Assembly (NCBI GenBank): GCA_964599885.1
Contig: CAZRHH010000013.1
Span: forward strand, 1-60,128
DNA from: CAZRHH01 sp964599885
GTDB taxonomy: Bacteria > Chloroflexota > Dehalococcoidia > DSTF01 > JACRBR01
Direction: 5' to 3'
Length of the DNA stretch: 60,128 nucleotides
Shown: piece by piece, positions 24,261 to 33,846 of the stretch
How the letters are laid out: each line of letters starts with the position of its first letter
How positions within the stretch are numbered: position 1 is the first letter of the stretch
Made by a program: the position numbers and the translations under genes
Notes under the pieces: generated by a model
Databases searched by the model: none
The model's input: the letters and a program-made list of their open reading frames with translations, nothing else
Told to the model about the DNA's origin: nothing

Positions 24261-25426
24261 CGCTACGTGCGTGGACGAACGTGCGGCTGGTGCTGCGCGA
24301 TGCGGTTCGCGACGGGACGCTCGTCGTGACGAATGGGCGCATCGCGGGCGTACACACAGGGCACTGCGCGCTGCCGGATGGCACCGAGGTGGTGGATGGC
24401 GGCGGCCGCTATCTTGCGCCGGGGTTGATCGACATCCACGTACACGGCGGCGGCGGCTTCGATCTGATGAGCGACAATCCACTTCAGATCGCGGGGTATG
24501 CGCGCTGGGTGGCGACGCGCGGTGTCACGTCGGTGCTGGTGAGCACGTCGGGGCGCGACCACGCCGATATCGTGCGGCGGTTGCGGTGTATTGCGCCTGC
24601 GATCGGGCACGAGGCGGGCGCTGCGCGTGTACTCGGCGTGCATCTCGAAGGGCCATACATCAATCCGAAACGGAAGGGCGCGTTTCCGCCGGCATGGCTG
24701 CGCGCTCCGGATGCGGCGGAGTACGGCGAGCTTGTCGATGCGGCTGACGGCCACGTGCGGCAGGTGACGCTGGCGCCGGAGCTACCGGGCGCGGGCGCGC
24801 TCATCGATGCCGTACTGGCGTCGGGCGCGACGGCCGCGATCGGGCATAGCGACGCGACGTACGAGCAAGCGGTCGACGCGTTCGCGCGCGGGGTGACGCA
24901 CGCGACGCACTGCTTCAACGCGATGCGGCCGTTTGGGCATCGCGATCCGGGTCTGATCGGGGCGATCATGGATGCGCCAAACGTCACGGCGGAGCTGATT
25001 GGCGACGGCGCGCACGTCGACTACCACGCGTCGGGGCTGCTGCTGCGTATGAAGGGCGCGCACGGTGTCGTGCTGATCACGGACGGTATGCCGCTGGCGG
25101 GGACTGCGGACGGGGAGTCAGTATGGGAAGGGCAAGCGATCCGCGTCGATGGCGGGAAGGCGGTGCGCGTTTCAGACGGCACGATCATCGGCGGTGTGAT
25201 CACGCTCGATCAGACGATGCGGAATGCCGTGCAGTCCCTCAGCACGCCGTTGCACGACGCGATCGCGATGTGTTCGACGAACGCGGCGCGGGCGATCGGC
25301 GTGGACGGCGAGTACGGGTCGCTGACGGCGGGCATGGCGGCGGACTTCGTGCTGCTGGACGATGCGCTCAACGTCGAGGAGACATGGGTTGGCGGTGTTC
25401 GTGCGGGCGCGGCTTCGACGGCGTGA
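24257..25426 (+). CDS. nagA: N-acetylglucosamine-6-phosphate deacetylase
   Basis: A 389-aa amidohydrolase-superfamily enzyme that deacetylates GlcNAc-6-P in amino-sugar and wall recycling. The signatures are APGLIDIHVHGGGGFD, HLEGPYINPKRKGAFPP (metal Glu), IGHSDATYEQ, THATHCFNAM, DGAHVD and the catalytic Asp in VLITDGMPLAGT. The C-terminal part (STNAARAIGV, GSLTAGMAADFVLLD) completes the barrel-side beta domain. ATG 24257 overlaps the glycosylase stop. No nagB or PTS gene is adjacent. Confidence 0.92.
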   Translation: MTLRAWTNVRLVLRDAVRDGTLVVTNGRIAGVHTGHCALPDGTEVVDGGGRYLAPGLIDIHVHGGGGFDLMSDNPLQIAGYARWVATRGVTSVLVSTSGRDHADIVRRLRCIAPAIGHEAGAARVLGVHLEGPYINPKRKGAFPPAWLRAPDAAEYGELVDAADGHVRQVTLAPELPGAGALIDAVLASGATAAIGHSDATYEQAVDAFARGVTHATHCFNAMRPFGHRDPGLIGAIMDAPNVTAELIGDGAHVDYHASGLLLRMKGAHGVVLITDGMPLAGTADGESVWEGQAIRVDGGKAVRVSDGTIIGGVITLDQTMRNAVQSLSTPLHDAIAMCSTNAARAIGVDGEYGSLTAGMAADFVLLDDALNVEETWVGGVRAGAASTA

Positions 25427-25474
25427 TCCGTTCACCGCAGCCAGTCGGACGTTCCAAGCGAAACCACGACCACG

Positions 25475-25489
25475 CGGGCCGAAAGCCCG
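25475..25489. repeat. REP-like hairpin, GGGCTGAAAGCCC family, degenerate copy
   Basis: CGGGC / GCCCG around CGAAA, followed after one G by GCTACGAC. It lies between the convergent genes nagA and the epimerase-like gene. Confidence 0.55.
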
Positions 25490-25538
25490 GGCTACGACAG
25501 GGTTAGGTAGCCGCGGGGCAGCGGCATCGTGCGTGCGG

Positions 25539-25994
25539 TCAGTGCGAGGGTGTGTCGCCGGGCTGAGGCTCCGGTAACTGCTCGAAGAGCTGGAACAGGA
25601 CGCCGCCCGACGCTTTGGGGTGGACGAACATCTCCTTCCAGTCGTAGCTGACGCGCGGGCCGCCAAACGGCTCGATGCTGTGCGCACGCAGGCCCTCGGC
25701 AGCGGCGTCGGCGTCATCGACCTGGAGCGTGACGTGATGGAGGCCGGGACCGCGTTCGCGCAGGAACTTGGCGATGAAGCTGTCGTCGCCGATCGGTTCG
25801 AGGATCTCCCATTGCATCTGGCGCTGACCATCGGCGCCGGGGACATCGAGGACGACGCCGGCGAAGCCTGCTTCTTCGTTGCTGAAGCGGCCCGCTTCCT
25901 TCCAGCCGAAGATGTCGGTGAAGAAGGAGATCGTGTCGTCGATCTTCCAGACGGCCATGCTGACGTGATCGACGCGTTTGAGTCCGACTGTCAC
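25539..25994 (-). CDS. VOC-family protein, methylmalonyl-CoA epimerase-like
   Basis: A 151-aa glyoxalase-fold protein made of two beta-alpha-beta-beta-beta modules. VDHVSMAVWKIDDTISFFTDIFGW at the start and GPGLHHVTLQVDDADAAAEGLRAH in the middle carry the His residues used as metal ligands, and the usual Glu is in the last strand (GGVLFQLFEQ). The spacing resembles methylmalonyl-CoA epimerase, but that function is not certain because the VOC family is broad and no mutase gene is near. It starts at GTG 25994 after GGGGGA. Confidence 0.75.
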   Translation of the reverse strand: MTVGLKRVDHVSMAVWKIDDTISFFTDIFGWKEAGRFSNEEAGFAGVVLDVPGADGQRQMQWEILEPIGDDSFIAKFLRERGPGLHHVTLQVDDADAAAEGLRAHSIEPFGGPRVSYDWKEMFVHPKASGGVLFQLFEQLPEPQPGDTPSH

Positions 25995-26078
25995 TGATCC
26001 CCCTGTCCGTGAATGGGGTATTGAAGCACATACCGAGCGCTGGAGGATGGAAGTCGAGCGGAGGTTAGAAGTGGGAGG

Positions 26079-27362
26079 CTAGAGGTTCGAGGTTGGTCGT
26101 TGTGCGAGCGGGTCGATGTCCGCGGATCGCGGATTCTCTGCGAGTAGACCGCGGTCGCGGCGGCCGCTCCTGTCGTACGGGAAATGGTCTTTGAGTTTGA
26201 GGATGTGCTTCTCGAAGAGGTGCCAGCTTAGCCAGGCGACCGTGAACGATACGACGAACGCTATCACGGCGAAAACGACGCGCCCGAAAACCATCGAACC
26301 GCCTACCTCCGGCAGCGCCTCGACGACGGTGCCGTTAGCGCTCAAAGTGACGACGAGCGGCCAATGAAAGACGTACACGGCGTAGCTGTAGCGTCCGAGC
26401 GAGCGCAGCGGCGGCAAGGTCATGATGCGATGCACCGGCGAAGCTGGTGGCGCCGTGACGGTCGCGACGAGCAGGGCGCTGAACAGCAGTACGAGCGCAG
26501 AGAATCCGGCGATCTGCACCGGGCGATCGTACGGGTCGAGTCCTCCCTGCGAGACGAACAGCACTATGCAGACGCCGAGTCCGGTGATCGCAGCGGGGAC
26601 TATCCACGGCTCGGCCTGACGAAGGCCTGTAGCCGATCGGGCGATGAGTGCGAGCAGCGACCCGGCTGCGAGGGCATCGATGCGGGCGGGCGTCAGGCCG
26701 TGGACCATCGCGGGATGTACGTCGTACGCGACCATACCGACGCGCAGCGCGAACGCGCCGATGATGCAGCTAATGCAGAGTGCGAGCATCCCACGCCGCG
26801 GCAGGATGAAGACGAGCGCCGGCCAGACGAGGTAGAACTGTTCTTCGACGGCGAGCGACCAGAGGTGCCACGTCTCGACGAGATCGACAGCCTGTCCGCC
26901 GTCGATGGCGGTGTGGATGTTGGCCGCGTACAGCCAATACCACCACTGGTTGTCGCGGAAGTTGGCGACGCGCTGGGGGTCGAGGTTGCGGATCTCCGGG
27001 AGTACGATCAGTAAACCGAGCAGCAGCAAATAGTAGACAGGAAAGATCCGCAGTGAGCGCCGCGCGTAAAACGTGCGGAAGAACGGCGCGGCGGTCGACT
27101 TCGCGTCGACGAGGATGCCGGTGATGAGGAAACCGGACAGCACGAAAAAAAGATCGACACCGATCCAGCCGACGCCTGCGACATCGGTGATCGCACGGTC
27201 GAAGCGGTGGTTCGAGAGTGGGCCGGTGGCGATGAAGAAGTGGTAGATCATGACGAGCAGGATGGCGGCGCCACGTAGGCCGTCGAGGGCCGGCAGTCGT
27301 TCGTCGGTGGGGGGTACGCCTGTGACGGCTGATCCGCTGCGGTCGACGGGTAGCGCGGTCAT
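26079..27362 (-). CDS. acyltransferase family 3 membrane protein (OafA/YrhL-like)
   Basis: A 427-aa integral membrane O-acyltransferase with about ten helices. The family signatures are LPALDGLRGAAILLVMIYHF (with the catalytic His), GVGWIGVDLFFVLSGFLITGIL and FYARRSLRIFPVYYLLLL. Such enzymes O-acetylate surface polysaccharides or other envelope molecules. There is no C-terminal SGNH domain. It lies 43 bp after the DUF4185 lipoprotein gene on the same strand. The acceptor cannot be predicted. Confidence 0.88.
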   Translation of the reverse strand: MTALPVDRSGSAVTGVPPTDERLPALDGLRGAAILLVMIYHFFIATGPLSNHRFDRAITDVAGVGWIGVDLFFVLSGFLITGILVDAKSTAAPFFRTFYARRSLRIFPVYYLLLLGLLIVLPEIRNLDPQRVANFRDNQWWYWLYAANIHTAIDGGQAVDLVETWHLWSLAVEEQFYLVWPALVFILPRRGMLALCISCIIGAFALRVGMVAYDVHPAMVHGLTPARIDALAAGSLLALIARSATGLRQAEPWIVPAAITGLGVCIVLFVSQGGLDPYDRPVQIAGFSALVLLFSALLVATVTAPPASPVHRIMTLPPLRSLGRYSYAVYVFHWPLVVTLSANGTVVEALPEVGGSMVFGRVVFAVIAFVVSFTVAWLSWHLFEKHILKLKDHFPYDRSGRRDRGLLAENPRSADIDPLAQRPTSNL

Positions 27363-27405
27363 CGCGCTTGATCCCCGAGGGCAGTGAGGGACTCGTCATG
27401 GGCCA

Positions 27406-29211
27406 TCAATCGGGACCATCCGGTGTGAGCTTCATTTTGCCGCCCTTTTCGTTGGGTTCGAACTTAACATCACCGCTCCAGACCACTTCGCCGCTGGTTC
27501 CGCAGGTAGGCGAACAGACGATCGCCTCGTAACCGTCTTCGTGCGGTTCGGTGCGAAGCGTGAACTCGATCGAGTCTTCGTCCGTCTGTCTCGTCGGGTT
27601 GTTCGTTCCCGTACAGCAACCAAAGTCGTGGCGTCCCTTGACGCGCACCCAATACTGGTAGCCCTCGTCCGGATTGTAGAACGTCTGGTTGGCGAGCGTC
27701 GCGGCATGAAAGGCGAGGGGGCCACGTTCGAAGCCGGCGTCGGAGAGGTCGAACGTCGAGTACATCACTTCGCCAGTGGTACGGGTGCGTTCCCAGCGAT
27801 ACACGGGTTCGAGGCCAGAGGGCGGTTCAGAGTCGCTGTTCGCATAGAAGGCGATGCCCTGGTCGTTGAACAAGGGACCGGGAGAGGAAGCTTCGTACAG
27901 GTGGATGCCTGTAGTGGCGTCGTACCAATCGTGGATCGCGGTGGCGCCGGTTGCCGGGGCCGTCAATGCATAGAACGCGACACCCTGTTTGGTAGAACCA
28001 TCGACCGCTTCGCCGGCGCGAGCGTAGGTTGCGCGTCCCTCGGCGTCCAGCCACTGATAAAACGGCGCGGCCAGGACGACTTCATGCAGGTAGAGGCGAT
28101 ACGTCACCAGGCGCCCGAAGGTCAGAAATAGCGTCTGGCGGTCGTTCTTGTCGAACTCCGGATGCTGCGTGGCGTGATAGCAAAAGTAGGCGTCGCGCAG
28201 GCCAGGGATGATCACGGGCGTCGTGATCAACTCGCCGGTTACCGGGTCGAAGCGTCGCGGCGCCTGGATATCGCGGCAGTCGAAGAGCAGCGTCTCGTCG
28301 ATGAATGGTCCCTCGGGCGCGTCTGCATAAGCGATGGCCGTGGCGGAGAGCGTGTTGGTGCTGTAGATTGCCGTCCACTTCCCGAGATACGGGCTGAAAT
28401 CGACGTTGAACGCTTGCTGCCCGCCGGCGGTGCGCAGGATGTCGACGCTGGCGCCGGAATCCGCGGCCCAGTCGTTGCCGTCCCAGTAGCGGTATGCAGC
28501 CTTGTCTTCAATCTGAGCGATCGGCACGCGACCGACGCGGGCGTTCCAATCGACGGTCAGGTAGATGTACACGTATCCGTCGTGGATTAACATATCGGTG
28601 CCCGACGTTGACGTAATGCCATCGCCGGGCATTTGCTGTTCCTCGATCAGCAGATCGATCACGCGCTCCGACTGCAGCGTGGCGCGGTCGAATTTGGCCA
28701 ATCCAACACCTTGCACGTGATGCCAGCCTGCGGCGTTGTCGGCGTCGATGACCGAGTTGTAGAGAAAGTGGACCGCGTCCGGTTCTACCGACACCTGTCC
28801 CGCCGCGGCCCAGACGGTGATTTCGTCACCCTGCCTGGGTAGCAGCACGGCAGCGGCGCCGGCAGCGTCGCGCTTGTGATCGAGCGTGATGCAGTCCTCG
28901 GCGTCGAAGTCGGTACTCGTCGCGATGTTGTTTGGCGTGAAGGGATTGTCCGTTGTCAGCGTGTCACCGAACGTCCAGTAGACGGTGCCGTCGACGACGT
29001 TGGTCGTGCCGCCGTCTTGTCCGAGGATCTGCGCGCCGTTGCCGTTCTCGTCGAGCAACGAGCAGATCTGACGGCTGATGAACGGCGCCGCCGGCTTCTC
29101 GGGGTGAAAGGGAGGCGTGCGGTCGGCCGGCATGTCCGACGAGCAGGCGGAGGCGGATAGGGCGATCGCGATCGCCGAGCCAACGACAGCCCCGGTTACA
29201 CCACGCCTCAT
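27406..29211 (-). CDS. secreted DUF4185 / DUF5648-like lipoprotein
   Basis: A 601-aa lipoprotein. The signal ends SASACSS. Residues ~45-390 form a beta-propeller-like domain with repeated strands (TVYWTFGDTL, DGYVYIYLTVDW, WTAIYSTN), matching DUF4185. Residues ~400-500 contain the repeats YQWLDAEGRATYAR, GVAFYALTAP, HLYEASSPGP and GIAFYAN, which are typical of DUF5648 tandem units. A short Cys-containing C-terminus follows (GCCTGTN, CSPTCG). A binding or polysaccharide-related role on the cell surface is likely, but no catalytic residue can be named. Confidence 0.75.
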   Translation of the reverse strand: MRRGVTGAVVGSAIAIALSASACSSDMPADRTPPFHPEKPAAPFISRQICSLLDENGNGAQILGQDGGTTNVVDGTVYWTFGDTLTTDNPFTPNNIATSTDFDAEDCITLDHKRDAAGAAAVLLPRQGDEITVWAAAGQVSVEPDAVHFLYNSVIDADNAAGWHHVQGVGLAKFDRATLQSERVIDLLIEEQQMPGDGITSTSGTDMLIHDGYVYIYLTVDWNARVGRVPIAQIEDKAAYRYWDGNDWAADSGASVDILRTAGGQQAFNVDFSPYLGKWTAIYSTNTLSATAIAYADAPEGPFIDETLLFDCRDIQAPRRFDPVTGELITTPVIIPGLRDAYFCYHATQHPEFDKNDRQTLFLTFGRLVTYRLYLHEVVLAAPFYQWLDAEGRATYARAGEAVDGSTKQGVAFYALTAPATGATAIHDWYDATTGIHLYEASSPGPLFNDQGIAFYANSDSEPPSGLEPVYRWERTRTTGEVMYSTFDLSDAGFERGPLAFHAATLANQTFYNPDEGYQYWVRVKGRHDFGCCTGTNNPTRQTDEDSIEFTLRTEPHEDGYEAIVCSPTCGTSGEVVWSGDVKFEPNEKGGKMKLTPDGPD

Positions 29212-29347
29212 GACGCCAATACGCCGACTCCGTGCAGGTTACGAACGCGCGGATCCGATTGACGGACCTGCGCACGACGGCGGGTGTGTGGCAGCCTGTG
29301 AGTATAGATGCTGGCCGCGGGCCTCGCGACCCTGGGGAACGTTATTG

Positions 29348-29380
29348 GCGGGTCGGGCGGTTCGATGCCGCCCGACCCGC
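29348..29380 (-). terminator. 13-bp perfect hairpin after the dockerin-protein gene
   Basis: GCGGGTCGGGCGG and its exact complement flank a 7-nt loop. It begins about 15 bp after the stop of the 29395-30714 gene. There is no U-tract, so termination efficiency is uncertain. Confidence 0.55.
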
Positions 29381-29394
29381 ACGTTGGTTGCGAA

Positions 29395-30714
29395 CTATGG
29401 GCAGTTGCCTTGCCGCGCCGCGGCCTGCTGCAAGTCGGCAACGTTGATGCTGCCGTTCTTGTTGTAGTCGAAGTTCGCGATGTAGCCCGGGTTGGAAGCG
29501 TTGAACTGGACACTTGCCATCTGTTGGATGTCGACGACGTTGACGGCGTTATCCGCGTTGATGGACGCCACTTCCCGGCTGTCGTTGCAGAGGTCGCCAT
29601 CGGTGTTGATGTTCTGCAAATTGGTTCCGTAGTGGCGGAACTCGTTCACGTCGAGAAGGCCGTCTACATCTGAATCGATCGACGCGAACGGGGCATCGAA
29701 CGCGTTCGGTACGCCGTCGTTGTCGGCGTCCGGAGCGACGATTGCGGGCGGTACGCTGCTAGCGAGCACCGGGTTGGAGCCAAGGCTGCACTCCGACAGA
29801 TCGATGACCCGGTCGCCGTCGGTGTCGAACTTGAGCGGGTCCGTGGGGCCTGTCGCCGATGGGCACAACGGACCGGGCAACGCGAGTTCCTCCGCGTCGG
29901 TGAGGCCGTCGTTGTCGTCGTCCGTGTCACCGCAGTTGTCACCGACGAGGTCCGAATTCGCCCAGGTGAGGTCGTCGTACACTTTTGACGGCGGCAGGTC
30001 GATGTGGTTGTCGTGGTTGTACCCGATGGCGCCGGTGTTGCTCTGCGGTGTTGGACAGGCGAGCGCGAAATCGGCGGCGGTGTTGTCGGTGTGCGTGAGT
30101 CGTGTGAGGCTCTGCAGCCCGTCGCCGAGGCCGAAGGGCGTCGCCGGGGAGTTGGCGATCGGCGAGCCGGCGTACCCGCCGTAGGGAACGCAGTCAACCC
30201 AATTCGCCATGGTGTTGCGGTTCCAGGAGCCTGGCGCTGGTGGGGTGATGCCGGGTGCGCCCCAACAGACCATGCCGGTGGCTGGCAGTGTTGCCGGAGC
30301 GAACGTGAAGTTGGGAGTGATCCCGGAGGCTGCGGCGAACTGAGGCGTCGCCATGATCCACTTCGCGTTGGTCGCGGAGTTACTGACATTTCCTGAGACG
30401 ACGAGGATGTCGCCGGTGTAGGTGCCGGCCGCGTTGAACGCGCCCAGCACCGAATTCGTCGTGATGTTCTGGCCGGCCGCGAGCAGCCGTACTTCCACAA
30501 ACTGCTGATTCGGATCGCCGTTGTAGCCAAACATGACCTCGTCGATCACGGCGATGTGGAATGCGGCCTCGACCGGCGGGCTGGAGCGGCCCGCCGAGAC
30601 AAGTACAACGGCAACGAACAGCGCCGCCGCCGTCAATTTGCCGGCGGTGCGAGTCGCCTTGCCGGCGACGCCCAGTGACGCGCGCGCGGATCCGAAGGAG
30701 ACATGGACATCCAT
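29395..30714 (-). CDS. secreted protein with lamin-tail-like domain, Ca repeats and dockerin-like end
   Basis: A 439-aa exported protein. The signal helix (AALFVAVVLVSAG) is followed by a domain beginning IDEVMFGYNGDPNQQFVEVRLL, like lamin-tail domains of bacterial surface proteins. Then come acidic thrombospondin-3-like repeats (DTDDDNDGLTDAEEL, DTDGDRVIDLSE, DADNDGVPNAFD, DSDVDGLLDVNEF). Last is a dockerin-type pair of Ca loops (INADNAVNVVDIQQM and FDYNKNGSINVADLQQ). ATG 30714 has GGAGG six bases upstream; the longer frame from 30774 has no such site. The dockerin could bind one of the cohesin-like modules encoded 13 kb away; this is inference. Confidence 0.8.
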   Translation of the reverse strand: MDVHVSFGSARASLGVAGKATRTAGKLTAAALFVAVVLVSAGRSSPPVEAAFHIAVIDEVMFGYNGDPNQQFVEVRLLAAGQNITTNSVLGAFNAAGTYTGDILVVSGNVSNSATNAKWIMATPQFAAASGITPNFTFAPATLPATGMVCWGAPGITPPAPGSWNRNTMANWVDCVPYGGYAGSPIANSPATPFGLGDGLQSLTRLTHTDNTAADFALACPTPQSNTGAIGYNHDNHIDLPPSKVYDDLTWANSDLVGDNCGDTDDDNDGLTDAEELALPGPLCPSATGPTDPLKFDTDGDRVIDLSECSLGSNPVLASSVPPAIVAPDADNDGVPNAFDAPFASIDSDVDGLLDVNEFRHYGTNLQNINTDGDLCNDSREVASINADNAVNVVDIQQMASVQFNASNPGYIANFDYNKNGSINVADLQQAAARQGNCP

Positions 30715-30890
30715 ACCGAACCTCCCGCGGGCCGAACCCGCCTTTGAAAACTGATGCGCGGGGATGGGAGCCATCCTACCCTACGAACGGGCGGCGCGTT
30801 CGGATGTGTCGGCTGGAAGAGAAATGGGGCGGGAGGCGCCGACGCGGCGTGGGGGCCTCGCGTGCACAGACGCTGCGGTGGGTTCAGGGC

Positions 30891-30931
30891 GAAGGAGAAG
30901 CGCGGCGGGTGGCCCGCCGCGCTTCTCCTTC
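30891..30931 (-). terminator. 19-bp perfect hairpin after clpC
   Basis: GAAGGAGAAGCGCGGCGGG and its exact complement flank a 3-nt loop, 18 bp after the clpC stop. No U-run follows on the minus strand, but the stem is long enough to act as a terminator or to block decay. Confidence 0.6.
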
Positions 30932-30949
30932 GTTTCAGTGCTCTCGCTC

Positions 30950-33415
30950 CTAGACGATGGCGTGTTCCGGTTCGTGCGCAACCTCCGTGTGCCCGCCACG
31001 AGCGAAGCGGTACTCGCCATCGACGTAGTCGACGCGGGCGACGTCGCCCTCGCCGAATTCACCGGAGAGGATGCGCTTCGCGAGTTCGTTCTCAACGCGG
31101 CGCGTGACGGTGCGACGCAGTGGCCGCGCGCCGAATGTCGGGTCGAAGCCTTCCTTGACGAGCGCTTCCTTCGCAGCGTCGGTGACTTCGAAGTCGACCT
31201 TGCGATCGGCCAGGCGCCGGCGTACCTCGTCGAGCATGATCCCGACGATGCGGCCGATCTCGGCTTCGGTGAGCGGTTCGAATACGATGATCTCGTCGAG
31301 GCGGTTGAGGAACTCCGGCCGGAATGCCTCGCGCAGTGCCTTTTCGATCGTCTCTTGCCGCTGGTCACGCTGACTTTCGTTCTGGGCGCGGTTCGTGACG
31401 AAGCCGAAGCGGCCTTTCGTCTCGGAACTGGTGCCGAGGTTCGACGTCATGATGATGATCGTGTTCCGGAAGTCGACTGTGCGCCCCTGGCCGTCGGTCA
31501 GCCGGCCATCCTCGAGGATCTGCAGCAGCAGATTGAAGAGGTCGGGGTGTGCCTTCTCGATCTCGTCGAACAGGATCACGCGGTACGGGCGCCGGCGAAC
31601 CGCTTCGGTGAGCGCGCCGCCCTCGTCGTAGCCGACGTACCCCGGTGGAGCACCGACGATGCGCGAGACCGTGTGCCGTTCCTGGTACTCCGACATGTCG
31701 AGCCGAATCATCGCCTCTTCGTCGTCGAACAGGTATTGCGCGAGGGCGCGCGCCAACTCGGTCTTACCGACACCGGTCGGGCCGAGGAAGATGAAGCTGC
31801 CGATTGGCCGCTTCGGGTCCTTGAGGCCGGCGCGGGCGCGGCGGAGCGCTTCCGAGACCGCCTCGACGGCCTTGTCCTGGCCGATGACGCGTTCGTGCAG
31901 CGCTTCCTCCATGTGCAGGAGCTTTTCGGCTTCGCCTTCAAGCATGCGGCTTGCGGGGATGCCGGTGATCGACGCGATCAGTTCGCCGATGTCCTGCTCG
32001 GTGACGGTCATGTCGGCGGTGTGCGTTTTCGACCACTCGGCCTTGGCGTCTTCGTAGTCGGCCTGGACGGCCAGCACCTCCTGGCGGATGCGGGCGGCGG
32101 CTTCGTAGTCCTGACGACCGGCGGCGGCTTCGGTTTCCATGCTCAGTTCGTCGAGCCGCTTCTTCAGCTCGCGCAGCTCGGGCGTCATCGATTGCTGCTC
32201 GATGACGTGCTTACTGGCGGCCTCGTCGATGAGGTCGATCGCCTTGTCGGGCAAGAATCGCTCGGTCATGTAGCGGTCGCTCAGGCGTGAGGCTGCTTCG
32301 AGCGCTTCGTCGGTGATGCGCACCTTGTGGTGGGCCTCATATCGCGCGCGCAGGCCGCGAAGAATCTCGATGGTCTCTTCGACGGTTGGTTCGTCGAGGA
32401 ATACGGGCGAGAAACGCCGCTCGAGCGCGGGATCCTTCTCGATGTACTTGCGGTACTCGTCGAGCGTAGTGGCGCCGACGACGCGCAGTTCGCCGCGCGC
32501 GAGCGCCGGCTTCATCATCGTGCTGGCGTCGATGGCGCCTTCAGCGGCGCCGGCGCCGACGACCTGGTGCAGCTCGTCGATGAAGATGATCACTTCGCCT
32601 TCGGCGCGGCGGATCTCGTCCATGACGGACTTGAGCCGCTCCTCGAATTCGCCGCGGAACTTGGCGCCGGCAACCATCGCGCTCATATCGAGCGCCAGCA
32701 GGCGCTTCTCCTTGATGTTCTCCGGCACGTCACCGGCTTCGATCTTCTGCGCCAATCCTTCGGCGATCGCCGTCTTGCCGACGCCGGCTTCACCGATGAT
32801 CACCGGGTTGTTCTTCGTGCGCCGGTTGAGGATCTGCATGACGCGCTTGATCTCTTGCTCGCGGCCGATCACCGGATCGAGCTTGCCTTCCCGCGCGGCT
32901 GCGGTCAGATCGGTGCTGTACTTTTCGAGCGCGCCGTAGCGGCTTTCCGCCGTCGGCGAATCGACGCGCGCGCTGCCGCGGATCTCCTGCAGCGCCTGAT
33001 AAATCCGCTCCTTGTCGACGTTGAACTCGCGGAAGACGCGTGCGGTGTCGCCGTCACGCTCATCGGCGATGGCGATGAGGATGTGTTCCACGCCCACGTA
33101 CTCGTCCTTCAGCCGATCGGACTCGGCGTTCGCGGTCTCGAGCATTTTGACGATTCGCGGCGTCGTGTAAACCTGCACCACGTCGTAGCCGAGCTTCGGA
33201 GCACGTTCGAGCGTGTCGGCGATGCGCTTCGTCAGGGCGCGGACATCGACGCCCATGCGGTCGAGAATCTGGCCGGCGAGGCCGGCCTGATGCTGTAGCA
33301 ACGCGAGCAGGACGTGCTCGACGTCCCATTGCGAGTGGCGTTGGGTGCGCACCATCTCCTGAGATGCGGCGAGCACTTCCTGTGCCTGCTGTGTAAATCG
33401 ATCCTGTCTCATCAT
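30950..33415 (-). CDS. clpC: Clp ATPase, ClpC type
   Basis: An 821-aa AAA+ unfoldase. It has an N-domain (residues 1-150) with two Clp repeats. D1 has Walker A GEAGVGKT, arginine fingers and FIDELH. A short middle domain carries a UVR-like motif (QDYEAAARIRQEV), and D2 has Walker A GPTGVGKT and LFDEIEKAH. The middle domain is much shorter than in ClpB, and the D2 loop GRFGF resembles the ClpP-docking loop of ClpC, so ClpC is preferred over the disaggregase ClpB. It is the third gene of the dnaJ-hspR operon, placing proteolysis under heat-shock control. Confidence 0.9.
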   Translation of the reverse strand: MMRQDRFTQQAQEVLAASQEMVRTQRHSQWDVEHVLLALLQHQAGLAGQILDRMGVDVRALTKRIADTLERAPKLGYDVVQVYTTPRIVKMLETANAESDRLKDEYVGVEHILIAIADERDGDTARVFREFNVDKERIYQALQEIRGSARVDSPTAESRYGALEKYSTDLTAAAREGKLDPVIGREQEIKRVMQILNRRTKNNPVIIGEAGVGKTAIAEGLAQKIEAGDVPENIKEKRLLALDMSAMVAGAKFRGEFEERLKSVMDEIRRAEGEVIIFIDELHQVVGAGAAEGAIDASTMMKPALARGELRVVGATTLDEYRKYIEKDPALERRFSPVFLDEPTVEETIEILRGLRARYEAHHKVRITDEALEAASRLSDRYMTERFLPDKAIDLIDEAASKHVIEQQSMTPELRELKKRLDELSMETEAAAGRQDYEAAARIRQEVLAVQADYEDAKAEWSKTHTADMTVTEQDIGELIASITGIPASRMLEGEAEKLLHMEEALHERVIGQDKAVEAVSEALRRARAGLKDPKRPIGSFIFLGPTGVGKTELARALAQYLFDDEEAMIRLDMSEYQERHTVSRIVGAPPGYVGYDEGGALTEAVRRRPYRVILFDEIEKAHPDLFNLLLQILEDGRLTDGQGRTVDFRNTIIIMTSNLGTSSETKGRFGFVTNRAQNESQRDQRQETIEKALREAFRPEFLNRLDEIIVFEPLTEAEIGRIVGIMLDEVRRRLADRKVDFEVTDAAKEALVKEGFDPTFGARPLRRTVTRRVENELAKRILSGEFGEGDVARVDYVDGEYRFARGGHTEVAHEPEHAIV

Positions 33416-33477
33416 GTCTGTGCTATCTCCCCGTCTCCACTAGACCTATCTTTCCGGCGATCTTGATCATTGCAGCC

Positions 33478-33834
33478 TCACGTTGCCTGCGCCCGTGGAG
33501 CGGGCAGACGGCGGTCGCGATGTCGTTGCAGTTCGCTGCGGAGGGCTTCGATCTCGGCTTCCATCGCGCGGATCCGCTGCGTCATGCCAAGGATCACTTC
33601 GACGCCGGCGAGGTTGACGCCGAGATCCGTGACCAGGCGTTGTACCTGTCGCAGCCGTGCCACATCGGCCGGTGAGTACATGCGGATGTTGCCACTGGTG
33701 CGCTTCGGCTCGATGAGGCCGAGACGCTCGTACTGCCGCAATGTCTGTGCGTGCATGCCGACGAGGCGGGCGGCGATCGAGATCACGTAACACGGCTCGT
33801 CGATGTCCATCTGGTCGAAGCGGTCTCTGTTCAT
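33478..33834 (-). CDS. hspR: MerR-family heat-shock repressor HspR
   Basis: A 118-aa repressor. CYVISIAARLVGMHAQTLRQYERLGLIEPKRTSGNIRMYSPADVARLRQVQ carries the MerR winged helix with the HspR-specific GMH.QTLRQYERLGL, and DLGVNLAGVEVIL follows. A C-terminal coiled coil gives the dimer. HspR binds HAIR repeats with DnaK as co-repressor in actinobacteria. A HAIR-like site lies in front of the operon (34884-34902). It starts 12 bp after dnaJ. No dnaK gene is in the window. Confidence 0.92.
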   Translation of the reverse strand: MNRDRFDQMDIDEPCYVISIAARLVGMHAQTLRQYERLGLIEPKRTSGNIRMYSPADVARLRQVQRLVTDLGVNLAGVEVILGMTQRIRAMEAEIEALRSELQRHRDRRLPAPRAQAT

Positions 33835-33846
33835 GGCACTCCTCCG

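Noticed and set aside
30764..32290. 508-aa plus-strand ORF
   Set aside because: Antisense to clpC; no recognisable domain and clpC is unambiguous.
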